Positions 44,336 through 52,073 of a DNA stretch of 64,000 nt are shown piece after piece (the stretch's first letter is position 1; the number at the start of each line of letters is the position of its first letter). The notes under the pieces are model-generated. The model was not told where the DNA came from. It was given only the letters and a program-made list of their open reading frames with translations, and made no database searches. This DNA comes from Sphingomonas sp. QA11 (lineage in GTDB: Bacteria; Pseudomonadota; Alphaproteobacteria; Sphingomonadales; Sphingomonadaceae). The position numbers and the translations under genes were made by a program. The stretch lies in contig NZ_CP098774.1 of assembly GCF_028473665.1 (NCBI RefSeq), forward strand, positions 1,364,001-1,428,000, given 5' to 3'.

Positions 44336-45351
44336 CTGATACCGCGATCGATGACGAAACCCCCGGCCTCGCCAGGCGGCGGCGCCCGATCGCGCTGATC
44401 GCTGCGCTGGTCGTCGCGGCGTTGCTCGCGCTCGGCCTGTGGCTCGCCTATCGCCCCGCGCCCGACCAGATCCAGGGCATGGTTGACGCCCGCGAGTTGC
44501 GCATCACCAGCAAGGTGACGGGTCGCATCGCAGCCTTCCATGTCGAGGAAGGGCAGGCGGTGAACGCAGGACAATTGCTTTACACGCTCGACAGTCCGGA
44601 GGTTGTGGCCAAGTCGGAACAGGCGGGTGGTGTGCTGGCCGCGGCGCAGGCGGTGGAGAGCAAGGCGGACGAGGGCGCGCGGCCTGAAGATATCCGCGCG
44701 GCGGAGGCGCAATGGCGCCGTGCGCAAGCCGCCGCCGATCTGGCGCAGACTACATCGGTACGCACCCAGCGGCTCTACCAGCAAGGGGTCATCGCCGGGC
44801 AGAAGGCCGACGAAGCCCGCACCAACGCTGTCGCTTCCGTTGAGCAGGCGAAGGCGGCGCGCGCGCAATATGATCTCGCGCTGGCCGGCGCGCGACGGCA
44901 GGACAAGGCGGCGGCGAGCGGGCAGGTACAGCAGGCGCGCGGCGCCGTTGCTGAGGTGAAGGCCGCCGCTGACGAGACGCGCGTCCTCGCTCCGGCGGAC
45001 GGCGAAGTGGGCAAGAGACTCGCCCAGTCCGGCGAACTGGTGCCACAGGGCTTCCCGGTGTTCGTCCTCACCGATACCGCGCATCCGTGGGTGACGCTCA
45101 ACGTGCGCGAGGACCAGCTCCACGGTCTCGTTCGCGGCAAGGAGATCGATGGCGCAATCCCCGCGCTCGGCAACCGGCGCGGACGCTTCCGCGTGGTCTA
45201 CACAGCGCCGGCCGGCGATTTCGCGACATGGCGCGCGACTCGGCAATCGAGCGGGTTCGACATCAAGAGCTTCGAGGTGCGCGTCGTGCCGGTCGTGCCG
45301 GTCGAGGGGCTGCGGCCTGGCATGACCGTGCTGTTCGACTGGCCGGTATAA
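44332..45351 (+). CDS. HlyD/EmrA-type periplasmic adaptor
   Basis: A 339-residue membrane fusion protein. The N-terminal anchor (PIALIAALVVAALLALGLWL) precedes QGMVDARELRITSKVTGRIA, the first lipoyl half. A helical hairpin follows, then VLAPADGEVGKRLAQSGELV, the second lipoyl half, and a beta-barrel ending GLRPGMTVLFDWPV. Relatives (YbhG/YhiI) partner with ABC-2 permeases. It overlaps the TolC gene and is followed 5 bp later by the first permease. Confidence 0.9.
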   Translation: MTDTAIDDETPGLARRRRPIALIAALVVAALLALGLWLAYRPAPDQIQGMVDARELRITSKVTGRIAAFHVEEGQAVNAGQLLYTLDSPEVVAKSEQAGGVLAAAQAVESKADEGARPEDIRAAEAQWRRAQAAADLAQTTSVRTQRLYQQGVIAGQKADEARTNAVASVEQAKAARAQYDLALAGARRQDKAAASGQVQQARGAVAEVKAAADETRVLAPADGEVGKRLAQSGELVPQGFPVFVLTDTAHPWVTLNVREDQLHGLVRGKEIDGAIPALGNRRGRFRVVYTAPAGDFATWRATRQSSGFDIKSFEVRVVPVVPVEGLRPGMTVLFDWPV

Positions 45352-45356
45352 TCGGC

Positions 45357-46523
45357 GTGGCAGGGGCCTTCGGCAGCTCATTAAGCCGGGAACTGCGTTT
45401 TCTCGCTACTCATTTCTGGGATCTGGCGCTGGTGACATGGGTGCCGCTGCTGCTGATGGCGGTGGTGGCGGTCCAGCTTTCTTCAGGGGTGATGCGCGGC
45501 CTGCCGATCGCGGTGGTCGATGAGGATGGCACCGCCGTCTCGCGCGAGTTGACGCGGCGGCTGGACGCCGCGCCAGGCCTTCGCGTGGCGGCGCGGCCGG
45601 CGGACATGCGTGCGGCCGAGGCATTGGTGCGATCGAACCGCGCTTATGCCGTGGTGCTGATCCCGGCGAATACCGAACGGGCGGTGCTGCGCGGTACGGC
45701 CGGCAGCGTCACCACCTTCTACAATGCCAGCTACTCCACCCCCTCGGGCGCGGCGCTGCGCGAGGTGGGCAATGTCGTGCAGGGCTATGCCGCGACGCTC
45801 GCCGCCACACAGACCGCCGCGACCGTCGGCCCGGGCAAGGTACGCCGCCCGCCGGTCGCCGCGCAAAGCGCCGTGCTGTTCAACCCGCAGGGCAGCTACG
45901 AACTGCAACTTGTTGCGTTGATCCATCCCGCGTTGCTCCATCTGATCTTCATGGTCGCGGTGGCCAGCGCGCTGGGCCGCGAACTGCGGGACGGCACGAT
46001 CGGCGCATGGATCGGCGGCGATACGCCGGTACGGGCGACTGCCGCGGTCGCGGGAAAACTTGTGCCCTATATCGCGATCTTCACGGGTTGGGGGCTGCTG
46101 GCGATCGGCTATCTCGCCGTGCTGCGCGGCTGGCCGGTCGCGGGGAGCGTGGCGATGCTGCTCACCGGTTATGTCGCGATGTACCTGGCCTATATCGGCG
46201 TGACCCTGCTGATCGTCGGGCTGACGCTGACGATGAGCAAGGCGCTTTCGGTCGCGGGACTTTACGCCGGTGCCTCCTTCGCTTTCGCCGGCGCGATCTT
46301 CCCGGTCGAATCAGCGTCCGCCTTCGCGCGATTGTGGAGCGCGCTGCTGCCCTATTCGGCCTTCGCCAAGCTGCTGGCCGAACAATGGATCATGGGCGCG
46401 CCAGTCGGCCAGTCGCTGTGGCAGGTGTTGGCGATGCTCGCCTTCCTGCTGGTCGGCGGCGGCGTGGGTCTGCCGCGGTATCTGGCGGCTACGCGACGGC
46501 CGGAAACATGGGGCCGGCGATGA
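45357..46523 (+). CDS. ABC-2 type permease, first of two
   Basis: A 388-residue membrane protein in the YhgE/Pip-YbhS style. TM1 (LALVTWVPLLLMAVVAVQLS) is followed by a large extracytoplasmic domain (IAVVDEDGTAVSRELTRRLD) of about 190 residues and five C-terminal helices, including IHPALLHLIFMVAVASALGREL. No nucleotide-binding motif is present. GTG 45357 is the only reasonable start after the HlyD stop; the frame is open further left, antisense-like within HlyD. The stop overlaps the second permease by 4 bp. Probably a heterodimer partner of the next protein. Confidence 0.82.
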   Translation: MAGAFGSSLSRELRFLATHFWDLALVTWVPLLLMAVVAVQLSSGVMRGLPIAVVDEDGTAVSRELTRRLDAAPGLRVAARPADMRAAEALVRSNRAYAVVLIPANTERAVLRGTAGSVTTFYNASYSTPSGAALREVGNVVQGYAATLAATQTAATVGPGKVRRPPVAAQSAVLFNPQGSYELQLVALIHPALLHLIFMVAVASALGRELRDGTIGAWIGGDTPVRATAAVAGKLVPYIAIFTGWGLLAIGYLAVLRGWPVAGSVAMLLTGYVAMYLAYIGVTLLIVGLTLTMSKALSVAGLYAGASFAFAGAIFPVESASAFARLWSALLPYSAFAKLLAEQWIMGAPVGQSLWQVLAMLAFLLVGGGVGLPRYLAATRRPETWGRR

Positions 46524-47632
46524 TCGCCCGCGCCTTCCTCGCCACGTTCCGTGCGATCTTCGCCGATCAATCCGCGCTCATGCTGTTGATCGGATCGTGC
46601 ATCCTCTATGCCTTCTTCTATCCGTCGGCCTATTCCGGCGAGGTGCCGGTCAGGATGCCGGTGGCGGTGGTCGACATGGACCATAGCGGCACCAGCCGCT
46701 CGCTGGAGAATCGCCTCGGCGCGGTGCAACAGGCGGAAATTGTCTCGCGCCCTCCTTCGCCTGCCGCGGCGCTGCGGCAGCTCCGGGAGCGACAGGTCAG
46801 CGCCATCGTGGTGATCCCGGAGGGGTTCGAGCGGCGCATCCTTTCGGGAGGTCAGGGCGTAGTCGCTCTCTATGGCAACGGCGCCTATCTCCTGCGCACC
46901 TCGACTGCGCTGGCCGGCGTCGGAGCGGCCCTCGGCGTGGTGGGACGCGAGGCGGCTGTCGATCAGGCCATGGCGCAGGGGCCGCCCGCGCCGGCCCCGC
47001 TTGCGATGATCCAGCGTCCGCTGTTCAACACCCGGGAAGGCTATGGCAGCACGATCTTCCCCGGCGTCGCTTTTCTGATCATCCAGCAAACCTTGCTCAT
47101 CGGCCTCGCCATGCTCGCCGCAACGATGCGCGAGCAGCAAGGCACGCCCAGTCTCGATCCGCGCAGCCTGTTCGGCATCGCACTTGCCTTCTTCGTCATC
47201 GGCTGCGCGAACATCGCGTGGTTCACTGGCTTCGTCTTCTGGTTCCAGGACTATCCGCGCGCGCAGGCTGATCCAAGCGCACTGATCGTCTCCGCCACAC
47301 TGTTCGTGGCGGCAACCGTGGCGGGGGCATTGGCGCTCGGCAGCTTTTTCCGCACGCGCGAGAGGCCGATCCAGCTCTGGATCGTCACGTCCGTCCCGAT
47401 CTTCTTCCTCTCCGGCCTGTCATGGCCGATGGAAGCGACACCGCAGTGGCTGACGCTCGTTGCTCGCCTGCTGCCGACGACACCGGGCATTCGTCTGATG
47501 GTCGGCATCAACCAGATGGGTGCCACGCTGGACGAGCAGCGTGGCGAGTTGGTCAATCTCGCACTGCTGATACTTCTCTACGGCGGCATCTCTGTTCTAC
47601 GGTACCGAAGGACGGCAGCGCCGCAGCTTTGA
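46520..47632 (+). CDS. ABC-2 type permease, second of two
   Basis: A 370-residue membrane protein similar in plan to the preceding one. A first helix (SALMLLIGSCILYAFFYPS) is followed by an extracytoplasmic domain (MPVAVVDMDHSGTSRSLENR) and five C-terminal helices, with IFFLSGLSWPMEATP matching the ABC-2 family signature. ATG 46520 lies in an ATGA overlap. No ABC ATPase gene follows; the next gene is on the other strand. The pair needs an ATPase encoded elsewhere, or has another energy source. Confidence 0.85.
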   Translation: MIARAFLATFRAIFADQSALMLLIGSCILYAFFYPSAYSGEVPVRMPVAVVDMDHSGTSRSLENRLGAVQQAEIVSRPPSPAAALRQLRERQVSAIVVIPEGFERRILSGGQGVVALYGNGAYLLRTSTALAGVGAALGVVGREAAVDQAMAQGPPAPAPLAMIQRPLFNTREGYGSTIFPGVAFLIIQQTLLIGLAMLAATMREQQGTPSLDPRSLFGIALAFFVIGCANIAWFTGFVFWFQDYPRAQADPSALIVSATLFVAATVAGALALGSFFRTRERPIQLWIVTSVPIFFLSGLSWPMEATPQWLTLVARLLPTTPGIRLMVGINQMGATLDEQRGELVNLALLILLYGGISVLRYRRTAAPQL

Positions 47633-47650
47633 GGCCGTGAGTTTGATAAC

Positions 47651-47663
47651 GGGAGCGTCTCCC
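47651..47663. terminator. Small hairpin between convergent genes
   Basis: GGGAG-CGT-CTCCC is a 5-bp stem 19 bp after the permease stop, in the gap before the convergent TonB receptor gene. Weak candidate. Confidence 0.35.
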
Positions 47664-47706
47664 ACCGGGTGTAATACTGCCCTGGCGATATTGCTTTCCC
47701 TGCCGC

Positions 47707-49893
47707 TCAAAGCTTCCATCCCAGCTCGATGCCGACCTGCCGGGATCGTCCGACCGGCGCGTACCAGTTGCCATCGTTGCCGAAGGCGAGGTTACGGAAG
47801 GCGAGGCCGGTGGCGCGGCGGACATCAGTGAGATTGTCGACGAAGAGGCGCGCCGACCAATGATCCTTCTCGTAACCGGCTTGCAGGCCGATCGTCTGCG
47901 TTGCCGGCTGCACCGCCTGGCCCAGGCTCTCGAGCGACTCCTTGCCGGTCAGTGACAGTTCGGCGCGCGCGAAGAGGCCGTTCCGGGTCTGGTAGCGCGC
48001 GGCGAGATAGCCGTCATAGGCTGGCACCAGCTTGACCCGCCGTCCGCGGACGTTGGTCGTCGCATCCACCTGGAGATTACGATAGCGCGCATCGGTATAG
48101 CCCATATTGGCGGTCAGCGTCAGGCCGCGCACCGGCTCGGCGGAGGCCTCGAGCTCGAAGCCCTTGCTCTCGATCGACGCGTTCGAGCCGATATAGTCGG
48201 ACGAGATGATCCGCCCGGACGGATCGGTCGCGACCTGGATTTCCTGCCAGTTGCTGGCACGGATGAGGAAGGCCGCACCGGCCAGCCTTATGCGGCCATC
48301 GGCGGAGCGCCATTTGAAGCCGCCTTCGTGGCTCCACATCGTCTCCGACCGGAATCGCAGCACGTCGTCGGGCAGGCTGGCCTGAGCCGCGGTCAGGTTG
48401 AAGCCGCCTGGAATATAGCCTTTCGCGCTGCTGACGTAGAGACTGAGCTGGGGCGACGCCTTGTAGCGGATCGAGAAGCGCGGCAGCACCGCGTGGAAAT
48501 TCCCGGCAAGCGAGGCGTTGCGATAGAGGAACAGGTTGCCGCCGCCGAGATCGATCTGCCCGGCATTCTGCTGTGCTGCCCGATGCGCGGAATCGTAGCG
48601 GATGCCGGTGCCCAGGGTCAGCTTGGGCAGGAAGACCGGCGACCAGTTGGCCGAGGCGAACACGCCCCAGTCGCGCGAATGGGCGAACTGGAAGGGCGCG
48701 GGCTTGTAGGAATCGATCGTGCCCGGCCCGACGAACGTGGTCTGGAAACGGTCGGAATCCTCCCGATAGTGAGTGATGCCGATGATATAGTTGAATGGCT
48801 TGCCGGCCGGTGATGCGAAGCGCACCTCTGCATTCCAGAAATTCCGGTTCTTGTAGTCCTGGCCGGCGGCGGTGGGCAGGGCGGTGAAGTCGAAATCGAG
48901 GCCCTTCGCATTGCTGCGATATTGGCGGTAGGACAGCGCCACGTCGATCTTGCCATAACCGGTATCGTAGCTGGCGCTGAGCCCGCTCACGATTTCGCGC
49001 TGCGCGGTGCGTTTGGGCGCGTCGTTGATATAGCTGTACCGGCCGATCCGCCGTCCGCCATTATACGCATCGCCATAGGTGCGATTGTAGAGATCGACAT
49101 CGAGCGGCACATATTCCTGATCAAAGATGCCGGGCGCGAGCTTGGACAGGATATAGGCGGTGCCATTGACGGTCAGCCGGTCGGTCGGCCGCCAGCGCAG
49201 CCGGCCCTGCAGGAACAGCTCGCGCAGGCTGCCCCGGGGTTGGCCGGGCTGAAGATTGCGCAGGAAGCTGTCGGCCTGTCCCGCCTTGAAGGCGATGGAG
49301 CCGGCCAGCTGGTCGCCGGCCAGCGGTCCCCCCACGAACCCGTCCACTGTGCCGCCCATGCCATTCCCGAAGGCGATGCCGGTCGCACGTGCTTCCGCCA
49401 CCAGATGGTCGGTAGGCGCGCGGGTGTTGATGACGATCAGGCCGGATTCACTGTTGGCGCCGTACAGCGTCGCCTGCGGGCCGCGCAGCACCTCTACTGA
49501 TTCCACCTGGTTGAGCACCGCGTTCGACAGTTCGCGGAACGGGATGCCGTCGATATAGACCGCCGCGCGATTGACGATGAACGGATTGGATTCGATGCCG
49601 CGGATCGAGATGAAGGTGCTGCCAAGCTGCCCGCTTTCATTGAACTGCACATTGGGCACCACGGCGTCGAGTTGTCGCACGTCGCGGATGCGCGCCTCGT
49701 CCAGTGCCTTTCGGTCGAGCACCGTCACCGACATGTCGGCATCCTGAAGCCGGGTGTCACGGCGCGTGCCGGTGACGATGATGTCGCCGGGAGGACTGAC
49801 GGCGGGCGTGCTGACATTCTGGGCGAAAGCAGGGCGAGCGAGCGTGCAAGCGATGAGAAGGGCGGAACTCGAATAAAGACGTTGGCGTTGCAT
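47707..49893 (-). CDS. TonB-dependent outer-membrane receptor, probably iron/siderophore
   Basis: A 728-residue receptor. Signal peptide ends at LARPAFAQ; the TonB-box region is GDIIVTGTRRDTRLQDADMS. The plug has IRDVRQLDAVVPNVQFNESG and VEVLRGPQATLYGANSESGL. The barrel ends RQVGIELGWKL rather than in an aromatic residue. A Fur-box-like inverted repeat 22 bp upstream of the start, and the divergent AraC regulator, suggest an iron-regulated siderophore or related substrate (inference). ATG 49893. Confidence 0.88.
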   Translation of the reverse strand: MQRQRLYSSSALLIACTLARPAFAQNVSTPAVSPPGDIIVTGTRRDTRLQDADMSVTVLDRKALDEARIRDVRQLDAVVPNVQFNESGQLGSTFISIRGIESNPFIVNRAAVYIDGIPFRELSNAVLNQVESVEVLRGPQATLYGANSESGLIVINTRAPTDHLVAEARATGIAFGNGMGGTVDGFVGGPLAGDQLAGSIAFKAGQADSFLRNLQPGQPRGSLRELFLQGRLRWRPTDRLTVNGTAYILSKLAPGIFDQEYVPLDVDLYNRTYGDAYNGGRRIGRYSYINDAPKRTAQREIVSGLSASYDTGYGKIDVALSYRQYRSNAKGLDFDFTALPTAAGQDYKNRNFWNAEVRFASPAGKPFNYIIGITHYREDSDRFQTTFVGPGTIDSYKPAPFQFAHSRDWGVFASANWSPVFLPKLTLGTGIRYDSAHRAAQQNAGQIDLGGGNLFLYRNASLAGNFHAVLPRFSIRYKASPQLSLYVSSAKGYIPGGFNLTAAQASLPDDVLRFRSETMWSHEGGFKWRSADGRIRLAGAAFLIRASNWQEIQVATDPSGRIISSDYIGSNASIESKGFELEASAEPVRGLTLTANMGYTDARYRNLQVDATTNVRGRRVKLVPAYDGYLAARYQTRNGLFARAELSLTGKESLESLGQAVQPATQTIGLQAGYEKDHWSARLFVDNLTDVRRATGLAFRNLAFGNDGNWYAPVGRSRQVGIELGWKL

Positions 49894-49910
49894 GGTTCCC
49901 CGGACGGCGA

Positions 49911-49938
49911 TTGTTGAGAATGATTCTTATGGTATAAT
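49911..49938 (+). promoter_or_regulatory. Sigma-70-like promoter toward the AraC gene
   Basis: TTGTTG (49911-49916) and a consensus TATAAT (49933-49938) are separated by 16 bp. The predicted transcription start would fall at about 49945, on or just after the first ATG of the AraC frame. Translation would then be leaderless, or a downstream start used. Confidence 0.55.
49915..49929. promoter_or_regulatory. Fur-box-like inverted repeat
   Basis: TGAGAATGATTCTTA is an inverted repeat around a central G, with AGAAT/ATTCT arms. It resembles the GATAATGATTATC core of Fur sites and lies between the divergent TonB receptor and AraC genes, within the spacer of the TATAAT promoter. Confidence 0.55.
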
Positions 49939-49943
49939 GTCTC

Positions 49944-50375
49944 ATGATTGATTCACCGCTCCGATCCGGGATAAATTGCTCCGATCCGGGATTTAAGGGC
50001 AGGATCGCGGCCGATCGCGCCGGGATCGAGGCCTATGCGGCGGCGGATGGGGATGTGCATCGCCTGTCGCATGCTCGGCTTAACCGTGTCCTTGCCTATG
50101 TCGATGCCCGGCTCGGCGACAAGCTGTCGGTCGTAGACCTGGCGGCTGTCGCCGGCATGGATCCCAGCGGGTTCACCAGAGCGTTACGCGCACGGACCGG
50201 GCTCGCGCCCTATGCGTGGCTGACCGGTCTGCGCATGACACGTGCGGCGCAACTCATTGCGTCGGGGATGCCGATCACGCAGGCGGCAAGCCATGTTGGT
50301 TATTGCAACGCCGGCAAATTTGCCGCGGCGTTTCGTCGTACGCTCGGCTATTTGCCGTCGGCCGCCGCGGCCTGA
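49944..50375 (+). CDS. Short AraC-family regulator
   Basis: A protein of up to 143 residues that is essentially only an AraC-type DNA-binding domain. VLAYVDARLGDKLSVVDLAA and VAGMDPSGFTRALR form the first helix-turn-helix; ITQAASHVGYCNAGKFAAAF forms the second. No ligand-binding domain is present, so it may depend on abundance or a partner, as with SoxS/MarA-type proteins. The first 20 codons overlap a 15-bp direct repeat and a likely transcription start. A later start such as GTG 50052 is therefore possible. It probably regulates the divergent TonB receptor. Confidence 0.82.
   Translation: MIDSPLRSGINCSDPGFKGRIAADRAGIEAYAAADGDVHRLSHARLNRVLAYVDARLGDKLSVVDLAAVAGMDPSGFTRALRARTGLAPYAWLTGLRMTRAAQLIASGMPITQAASHVGYCNAGKFAAAFRRTLGYLPSAAAA
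49958..49992. repeat. 15-bp direct repeat, period 20 bp
   Basis: GCTCCGATCCGGGAT occurs at 49958-49972 and again at 49978-49992. The 20-bp period (about two helical turns) directly downstream of the TATAAT element suggests tandem regulator half-sites rather than coding sequence. Confidence 0.65.
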
Positions 50376-50439
50376 TACGCCTCCTATCGTGCATGAGGAT
50401 GGCATCGCGATGCAGGACTGAATCCCGAGGAAGTCGGTA

Positions 50440-50514
50440 TGGTGCCGGTATAGGAATCGAACCCGTGACCTTCGGTTCACAAAACCGCTGCTCTACCAAC
50501 AGTGCTAATCCGAT
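50440..50514 (-). pseudogene. Degenerate tRNA-Thr(UGU)-like sequence
   Basis: The 3' two thirds resemble tRNA-Thr: D-loop GGTAGAGC, anticodon arm GCGGT-TTTGTGA-ACCGA with TGT at the anticodon position, T-arm GGTTCGATTCC and a terminal GGCACCA. The 5' acceptor strand (ATCGGAT) does not pair with the 3' strand. The D-stem reads GCAC against GAGC, and the molecule is about one base short near the acceptor stem. It is therefore probably not functional. Such tRNA 3' ends often mark integration sites; here it lies at the start of an island-like segment. Confidence 0.5.
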
Positions 50515-50627
50515 AAACGTCCGACAGCCGCAGAAATCGGCGGATTTTTGACAGTATGGCCGCATAGTCACATACAAAGAGCGCGCCTGATCAGGGCGGC
50601 GCTCCAGCACGAAATGGCAAAACGTTG

Positions 50628-50807
50628 TTACTTTGCGCCAGTGCCGGGTTTCGTCGTTTTGGAAGCCTTGCCATCCTCGATGCGGCCCTCGTTACGAAGG
50701 TCTCGGCCCTCCTGGGCCTTCTTCTTGCTCTCCGGTGATTTGCCGTACTCGAAGGCTTCCTCCTTCACGAAACCCGCGGCCTCCTTGATCTTGCCTTCGA
50801 CGCTCAT
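50628..50807 (-). CDS. Small CsbD-like stress protein
   Basis: A 59-residue, highly charged protein beginning MSVEGKIKEAAGFVKEEAFE and rich in Lys, Glu and Gly, as in CsbD-like general-stress proteins. The gene is short but convincing: GAGGAGAG precedes the ATG at 50807, and a GGAAC-N16-GGTT element lies 42 bp upstream. No enzymatic role is suggested; it is a soluble, probably disordered protein induced under stress. Confidence 0.75.
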   Translation of the reverse strand: MSVEGKIKEAAGFVKEEAFEYGKSPESKKKAQEGRDLRNEGRIEDGKASKTTKPGTGAK

Positions 50808-50848
50808 GATACTCTCCTCAAATCTCAGAGTTGCCCGCCTGGGTCATC

Positions 50849-50873
50849 AACCCGGCGTATCGAGGGTCGTTCC
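50849..50873 (-). promoter_or_regulatory. Sigma-EcfG-like general stress promoter
   Basis: Reading on the minus strand, GGAAC (50873-50869), 16 bp and GGTT (50852-50849) fit the alphaproteobacterial EcfG promoter pattern GGAAC-N16/17-cGTT. It points to the CsbD-like gene at a suitable distance. Confidence 0.55.
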
Positions 50874-50963
50874 CAGCGTCGTCCCTCACCCGTCGATCTA
50901 TTTCTCAGTTGCGGAAGATATTGATCTTGTGTGCTTCGCGGCACTTGGCCAACCTGCTGCTTC

Positions 50964-51668
50964 ATGAAGGCGCCCAAACCGCGACATTGGTTTCTGCTGG
51001 CGGTGCTGGCTGTCACCCTGCTTCCCGCCATCTGGTTCATCATGGCCTATGCCGGATTACCGCGGTTGTGGAGCCGCCATGAGCACAAGCTGATGGCGGA
51101 CAGGCGCCAACTGGTTTCCTACACTTCACAAGATATTCCGGGCGATCCCATAAACCTGAGGATCAGGGGATCGAAATCCGAGATCAGCTGCGCTTTCTCT
51201 CAGGGAGGCTGGACAAATGCGGATGACGTCACGGTGGGTTCCGGTTTGAAGATCGCGGAAAGCGTCGCGTTCCATCGACCCTATCCGCAAGCGCCGGTCA
51301 GTCCGCTCTACGTCGCTGATCGGGAGGAAGACCTTGCGTTCGAGCGGGAGGAAGGCAAAAGCGCAGACAAGCGTCACCATGTCAGGCTGTGGCGCATCGG
51401 TGACGAAGACTGGCTGGCTGCGGCAAGCTTCGACCGGGGTGTCGGCCTCAGCCTGTTCACGCTGCAGATTACGCATCGCATCGGACCTGATGTTGATCGC
51501 GAACGCGACATGATCGGGGCCCTGCTCCTGAACAACGGCGGAAAGTTTCTGGGCACCATGGGATCGGGCGTTCGGGGCGGCGTGTGGCACCGCAACGGCG
51601 GTGGGAATCGCTATCGCACTGACGGGATCGTCAAGGTTTTCGCTGCCGGGCAAACCTGCAAGATATGA
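50964..51668 (+). CDS. LssY C-terminal domain protein, membrane anchored
   Basis: A 234-residue protein. Residues about 9-28 form one transmembrane helix (WFLLAVLAVTLLPAIWFIMA). The rest matches the LssY_C domain: DPINLRIRGSKSEISCAFSQ, GGWTNADDVTVGSGLKIAES, RPYPQAPVSPLYVADREEDL and FDRGVGLSLFTLQITHRIGP. The domain also occurs fused to DedA- or PAP2-type membrane proteins; here it stands alone. Its function is unknown. ATG 50964 is preferred over an upstream in-frame ATG at 50931. It lies between the CsbD-like gene and the giant repeat protein. Confidence 0.78.
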   Translation: MKAPKPRHWFLLAVLAVTLLPAIWFIMAYAGLPRLWSRHEHKLMADRRQLVSYTSQDIPGDPINLRIRGSKSEISCAFSQGGWTNADDVTVGSGLKIAESVAFHRPYPQAPVSPLYVADREEDLAFEREEGKSADKRHHVRLWRIGDEDWLAAASFDRGVGLSLFTLQITHRIGPDVDRERDMIGALLLNNGGKFLGTMGSGVRGGVWHRNGGGNRYRTDGIVKVFAAGQTCKI

Positions 51669-52073
51669 CATCTGAGCGCGTGACCGGCAAAGGCTGCCCC
51701 CGGGTAGGGTAAGGGTTTAGGTCCGATCGACTCTGACGATGCGATAATCGGCCTTCGGCAGCGCGATTGCTTCCCGCTTGTCGCCAACAATGGACGGCTC
51801 CCGTCATCGCTCGAATGAGAATCAAGCGTTTGATTTCAAACTATAGATTAATCTGGAACGCGGTGTGCCAGCGCCGTTCAGCAGCAATGACGCGTTCGAG
51901 GTTGGCGGTCCAGGCGAACGATTTCGAGTATCGAGGCCACTCTCCGCGTAAGAAAAGCCGAAGTCGTTGTTTTACGGGTTCGAAATTTATGCGGGTTGCA
52001 ATGTTGGAAATGATTTGTTCTCTATATGTTCCAGTTGGCGCGTTGGCCTTTTCTGGAAATCGGAGTTACAATC
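51669..52073. other. 405-bp AT-richer intergenic region before the giant gene
   Basis: No credible gene. The stretch 51820-52040 is visibly richer in A and T than its flanks and should hold the promoter of the giant gene. I could not identify a consensus promoter with proper spacing. Confidence 0.5.

Noticed and set aside
42974..47632. Tripartite RND pump
   Set aside because: The inner-membrane parts are two ABC-2 type permeases, not an RND protein.
50440..50514. Functional tRNA-Thr
   Set aside because: The acceptor stem does not pair, the D-stem has a mismatch and one base is missing; kept only as a remnant.
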